From Maribacter luteus (GTDB lineage: Bacteria; Bacteroidota; Bacteroidia; Flavobacteriales; Flavobacteriaceae), in NCBI RefSeq assembly GCF_009674825.1, contig NZ_WKJH01000002.1, forward strand, positions 434,001 through 498,000: a stretch of 64,000 bases of DNA. The letters run 5' to 3'. The notes under the pieces are model-generated. The model searched no databases. It saw nothing but the letters and a program-made list of their open reading frames with translations, and was not told where the DNA came from. This document shows positions 61,166 to 64,000 of the stretch, in pieces (within the stretch, counting starts at the first letter, position 1; each line of letters opens with the position of its first letter). The position numbers were made by a program, and so were the translations under genes.

Positions 61166-61497
61166 TTGCATTCCCATGGCGTTCATGCCCTTACCGGGCC
61201 AACCGTATCTTAAAACCGTTTTTGTCCTGAAAATTCCATGGCCTCCCCTTTTTTGAACCGGACTTTTCAACATAAACCATAAAAAAAGCCCAACTTTCGT
61301 GGAGCTTTGAAAACTGTATCCCGGCCGAGCAGGGGTCACCCGTAGGTCCAAAATTTATCTTGAAACATCTAGGTCAGATTATCGGTTCTTTGATTTAAGG
61401 AAAATCCATCCGTTATTTCTATTTTATGGGGTATTCTTCGCAAGCTACATTTAACATGACACACCTCTATTTATACCGAACATTTTTGATATCTAGA
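61166..61497. other. Intergenic region after the sigma factor gene
   Basis: 332 nt between convergent genes. No gene, repeat or clear terminator was recognised; short ATG frames on either strand have no coding character. Confidence 0.5.
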
Positions 61498-63123
61498 TCA
61501 CTCCAGTTTTACGACCCAGTAATCCCACTGGCCTTTACCCGACCCACTGATATCTCCGCCAGGACCCGAAACATAGCCCGATACAATGTACCCGTCATTT
61601 GTTTGTTGAATAGCGGTCGCATAATCGTTTTCCGGACCTCCCATGCTTATTTCCCAAGACAGTACCCCCTCTGGAGTCAATTTAACGACCCAATAATCGA
61701 GAAATCCTCCGTTAACGGAACCGCTTACATCAAAATCGGTCTCTCCCGCATTTCCTGCAACAATATAGCCCCCGTCTGTTGTTTGTTGAATAGAACGCGC
61801 ACCGTCTACCGATGAACTCCCCAGATTCACTTCCCAAGTAATCTCTCCGGTCGTATTCAGTTTAACGACCCAATAATCCCTATTCCCGTAATTGTCACTA
61901 ACATCAAAATCTGAAGATTCTGAATACCCGGCCACAATATACCCTAGGTCCGAAGTTTGGTGAATGTCATAGGCGTAGTCATCCAATGAACCTCCAAGAT
62001 GGGTTTCCCATGCTAAATTTCCTGAGGCATCTAACTTTACCGCCCAATAGTCCCTTTCGCCATAATTACCTCCCACATCACCATCTGGAGACTCTGAATA
62101 TCCTGCAACAATATAGCCTCCGTCCGATGTTTGCTCTATCGATTTTGCAATGTCGAACCCGCTGCCTCCAAGGGTTGTTTCCCACACCAAGGTTCCGTTA
62201 GCGTCCAGCTTAAGTATCCAATAATCCAATCCTCCATTATTGTCTTCTACATCACCATCTGAAGAGCCTGTGAAACCTGCAACAATATATCCGCCATCTA
62301 CAGTTTGCCTAACAGCATTGGCTTCGTCACCGGATCCGCCCCCATAATTGGTTTCCCAAACCAAATTTCCAGATCCATCAAGTTTAACGATCCAAACATC
62401 GGCAGAAGAGGTGTCTCCACTAATATCCTGATCATTGGAATCGGTCATTCCTACTACGATATATCCGCCATCTGCGGTTTGTTGTATATCATTTCCGCCC
62501 TCGTCACTTGATCCACCAAGGTTGGTTTCCCACATTAAATCCCCTGAATGGTTCAATTTAATGATCCAAAAATCACCTCCTAGATATCCTTCAGCGTCAT
62601 TGTTGCCGCCTACATCGCCATCATCGGAGTCGGAAGTGCCTGCTATGATATACCCGCCATCGACCGTTAGTTGCAAGGAATTGGCCATGTCAATTTTAGA
62701 ACCCCCGAAGGATTTTTCCCAGGCTATGGAGACGCCATCGGCGGCCCCCTCTTCATCTTCTTCTTCCGTTGTAAAATCAAATGTGTTTTCAGAGGTGTTT
62801 CCATTACCGTCGGAAGCAGTTACTTTACCGTTATAATCGGTTTGGGCGGTTAGGTTTTCTAAAAGAAATTCGGTGGTCTCCAGATTTGCCTGCACTTCGT
62901 TGTCTCCCAGAAATACGGTATAGGTTACTTTGTCCTTGTCGGGGTCTACGGCTGCATTCCAGGTCAGTACTGCGCTATTAGCGGTAATTTGAGTGACTTG
63001 CACCGTGAAATTCCCGGGCTTTTCATTTTTTGGTTCTGTAGTTCTATTGTCGTCATCATTGTTACACCCAATAACGAGAATGCCAATAAGGGTTAAAGCG
63101 GATAAAAAAAGTGTCTTTTTCAT
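61498..63123 (-). CDS. Lipoprotein with FN3-like domain and seven-blade propeller-type repeats
   Basis: A 541-aa lipoprotein (signal ILVIGCNNDDDN, acidic residues after the Cys suggest surface export). Residues ~37-120 form a fibronectin-III-like domain (PGNFTVQVTQITANSAVLTWNAAVDPD). A short acidic linker (TEEEDEEGAADG) leads to seven tandem repeats of about 57 residues, each with a DGGYIVAG strand, a GDV loop, a DYWVVKLDASGNLVWE strand pair and a GGS turn. Seven repeats suggest a single seven-bladed beta-propeller. No T9SS C-terminal domain is present. It may bind a partner or polymer; the function is unknown. Confidence 0.82.
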   Translation of the reverse strand: MKKTLFLSALTLIGILVIGCNNDDDNRTTEPKNEKPGNFTVQVTQITANSAVLTWNAAVDPDKDKVTYTVFLGDNEVQANLETTEFLLENLTAQTDYNGKVTASDGNGNTSENTFDFTTEEEDEEGAADGVSIAWEKSFGGSKIDMANSLQLTVDGGYIIAGTSDSDDGDVGGNNDAEGYLGGDFWIIKLNHSGDLMWETNLGGSSDEGGNDIQQTADGGYIVVGMTDSNDQDISGDTSSADVWIVKLDGSGNLVWETNYGGGSGDEANAVRQTVDGGYIVAGFTGSSDGDVEDNNGGLDYWILKLDANGTLVWETTLGGSGFDIAKSIEQTSDGGYIVAGYSESPDGDVGGNYGERDYWAVKLDASGNLAWETHLGGSLDDYAYDIHQTSDLGYIVAGYSESSDFDVSDNYGNRDYWVVKLNTTGEITWEVNLGSSSVDGARSIQQTTDGGYIVAGNAGETDFDVSGSVNGGFLDYWVVKLTPEGVLSWEISMGGPENDYATAIQQTNDGYIVSGYVSGPGGDISGSGKGQWDYWVVKLE

Positions 63124-63318
63124 AGTCGATATTTTTTACCCGCAGGTATTTGTTCGGGGTGTTATAAAAATAGAAGTGGGGAATCGTTTTAGTGTCCCGA
63201 AAGTTTGGGTTTCAAAGAATCTGGACTTGCTTGGGCGGTTTTCTTTAGAGCTTTATTTCCGGTATGGAAGATGTCAAAATTTTGTCTTGGTGAACAATGG
63301 TCGATGCCGTGGCATAAT
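63124..63318. other. Short intergenic stretch
   Basis: 195 nt between two minus-strand lipoprotein genes. I see no gene or clear terminator; it presumably holds the promoter of the propeller lipoprotein gene. Confidence 0.4.
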
Positions 63319-64000
63319 CTATTGTTGTATGAGAACATTAAGTTCAAATGCAACAGTTAGGAATTCGGCAGGATATTGTCCTGTGAGTTTTCCTTGTTGA
63401 TCCAGGTCCGCGTCAAAGGGGTAGGTAGATTCACCATCCTCGTATTCGAACGTGCCCTCCATTTTAGTTTCCAAAAGCACATAATTGCCACTAAAATAAT
63501 TAGGTCCCAATAGGGTGCCATCGTCCAATTCTGATTGGGTATAGCCGCTTAGGGTACCATCAATATTAAAATTTATTTCCATTGTTCTATTAACTATATT
63601 GCTAAAAGTAGTACTTGGTAGATAGGTCCCCTTAAAGGTTCCTTGAAATGGGTTATTGATGGTGAGCGATGCCAAATCTTTACCAGCCTCGTTGTATGCA
63701 AATAGTATTACGGTATGTACGCCAATGGGCAATGAAGGGTCCCACGATAATTGTCCGGTTTCTGAATCAATTGAAAGTCCTTGGATCGTATTTTCCAATC
63801 CAAACTTGCCTCGGTCACCATTCCATTGTACTTCTGGTATAGGGCTTTCACCATGTTGGAAATAACTGGCAGTGAGATTTGGTGTAACACTAAGTACGGG
63901 CGCCTCAACAACGGGGGCATCATCCTTGTTACAAGATTGTAGCGAAGCTATAAGGATAAAAAAAGCATAATTGACTTTTAGTATGTGGTGGGTTTTTATC
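63319..64000 (-). CDS. Partial lipoprotein with Ig-like domain (5' end outside window)
   Basis: The frame is open from its stop at 63319 to the right edge; the start codon is just outside. The first visible codons encode IKTHHILKVNYAFFILIASLQSC, a lipoprotein signal with lipobox ASLQSC, followed by NKDDAPVVEAPVLSVTP. A putative Ig-like domain follows (GLSIDSETGQLSWDPSLPIGVHTVILFAYN, typical of the He-PIG type), and the C-terminal ~110 residues form a beta-rich domain (NPFQGTFKGTY, SGNYVLLETKMEGTFEYED). Only the last 159 codons lie downstream of the first TTG. It is about 226 residues as far as visible. Function unknown. Confidence 0.72.
   Translation of the reverse strand, partial: IKTHHILKVNYAFFILIASLQSCNKDDAPVVEAPVLSVTPNLTASYFQHGESPIPEVQWNGDRGKFGLENTIQGLSIDSETGQLSWDPSLPIGVHTVILFAYNEAGKDLASLTINNPFQGTFKGTYLPSTTFSNIVNRTMEINFNIDGTLSGYTQSELDDGTLLGPNYFSGNYVLLETKMEGTFEYEDGESTYPFDADLDQQGKLTGQYPAEFLTVAFELNVLIQQ

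Noticed and set aside
61520-62720. Tandem DNA similarity that could be taken for a repeat array
   Set aside because: The periodicity is the ~57-residue protein repeat of the propeller lipoprotein; repeats are diverged and coding, with no CRISPR-like spacers.

Overview
The window looks like chromosome of a marine, polysaccharide-degrading member of the Flavobacteriaceae (Bacteroidota). The evidence is a SusC/SusD pair, Bacteroidota -7 promoter boxes (TAnnTTTG) before many genes, poor Shine-Dalgarno sites, and protein families typical of that group (DUF5989/SxtJ, SDR-type fructuronate reductase, SigZ-like ECF factor). No rRNA, tRNA, CRISPR array, insertion sequence or phage gene was recognised.

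Region 1 (1-16.2 kb) is a stress/persistence block. It holds a UbiB-type kinase, a P-type cation ATPase, exonuclease III, a stand-alone LigD-type polymerase, two small unknown proteins, a five-sensor histidine kinase whose fourth PAS is a LOV (blue-light) domain, a receiver-cNMP-Crp fusion regulator, an Hsp20 and a MacAB-type export system. Four Crp/FNR-like palindromes (TGAT-N4-ATCA or TGAC-N4-GTCA) lie before four of these genes. In every case the palindrome centre is exactly 33 bp from the centre of a -7 box, which suggests one regulon driven by the local Crp-like response regulator.

Region 2 (16.4-45.7 kb) is a galactose and glucuronoxylan utilisation locus. It has galK-galT and susC-susD. 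A minus-strand operon carries GH67 and GH115 alpha-glucuronidases, an SDR (probable fructuronate reductase), UxuA and an SGNH protein. A plus-strand operon carries a GH3 (probable beta-xylosidase), an SGNH acetylesterase and a DUF1593 protein. A LacI regulator and a GH2 lipoprotein follow. GlcA or MeGlcA side chains are removed by GH67/GH115, xylose ends by GH3 and acetyl groups by the esterase, and glucuronate flows through fructuronate and mannonate (SDR, UxuA) to KDG. No endo-xylanase is present. Identical 10-bp LacI-type operators lie before susC, between GH67 and GH3, and before GH2. A carbamoyltransferase-DUF5989-SxtJ module, convergent with the SGNH gene, sits inside the locus and suggests cell-surface glycan carbamoylation.

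Region 3 (45.8-52.3 kb) holds a one-membrane-helix protein, a structured intergenic element, a 52-aa micro-lipoprotein, a TPR sensor kinase and a NarL-type regulator. Three near-identical palindromes (TTACGG-N4-CnGTAA) lie 21 nt from -7 boxes of three adjacent genes: a Cys/His micro-protein, a secreted DNase-I-fold enzyme, and a lipoprotein followed by a second exported protein.

Region 4 (52.6-64 kb) is AT-rich accessory DNA. It contains an HNH-like orphan, a ParDE toxin-antitoxin pair with an operator, a metallopeptidase gene flanked by 215-bp direct repeats, mdaB/lysR, lrgAB, a 37-aa metallothionein-like peptide with 14 cysteines next to a SigZ-like ECF sigma factor, a seven-blade propeller lipoprotein and a partial Ig-like lipoprotein.
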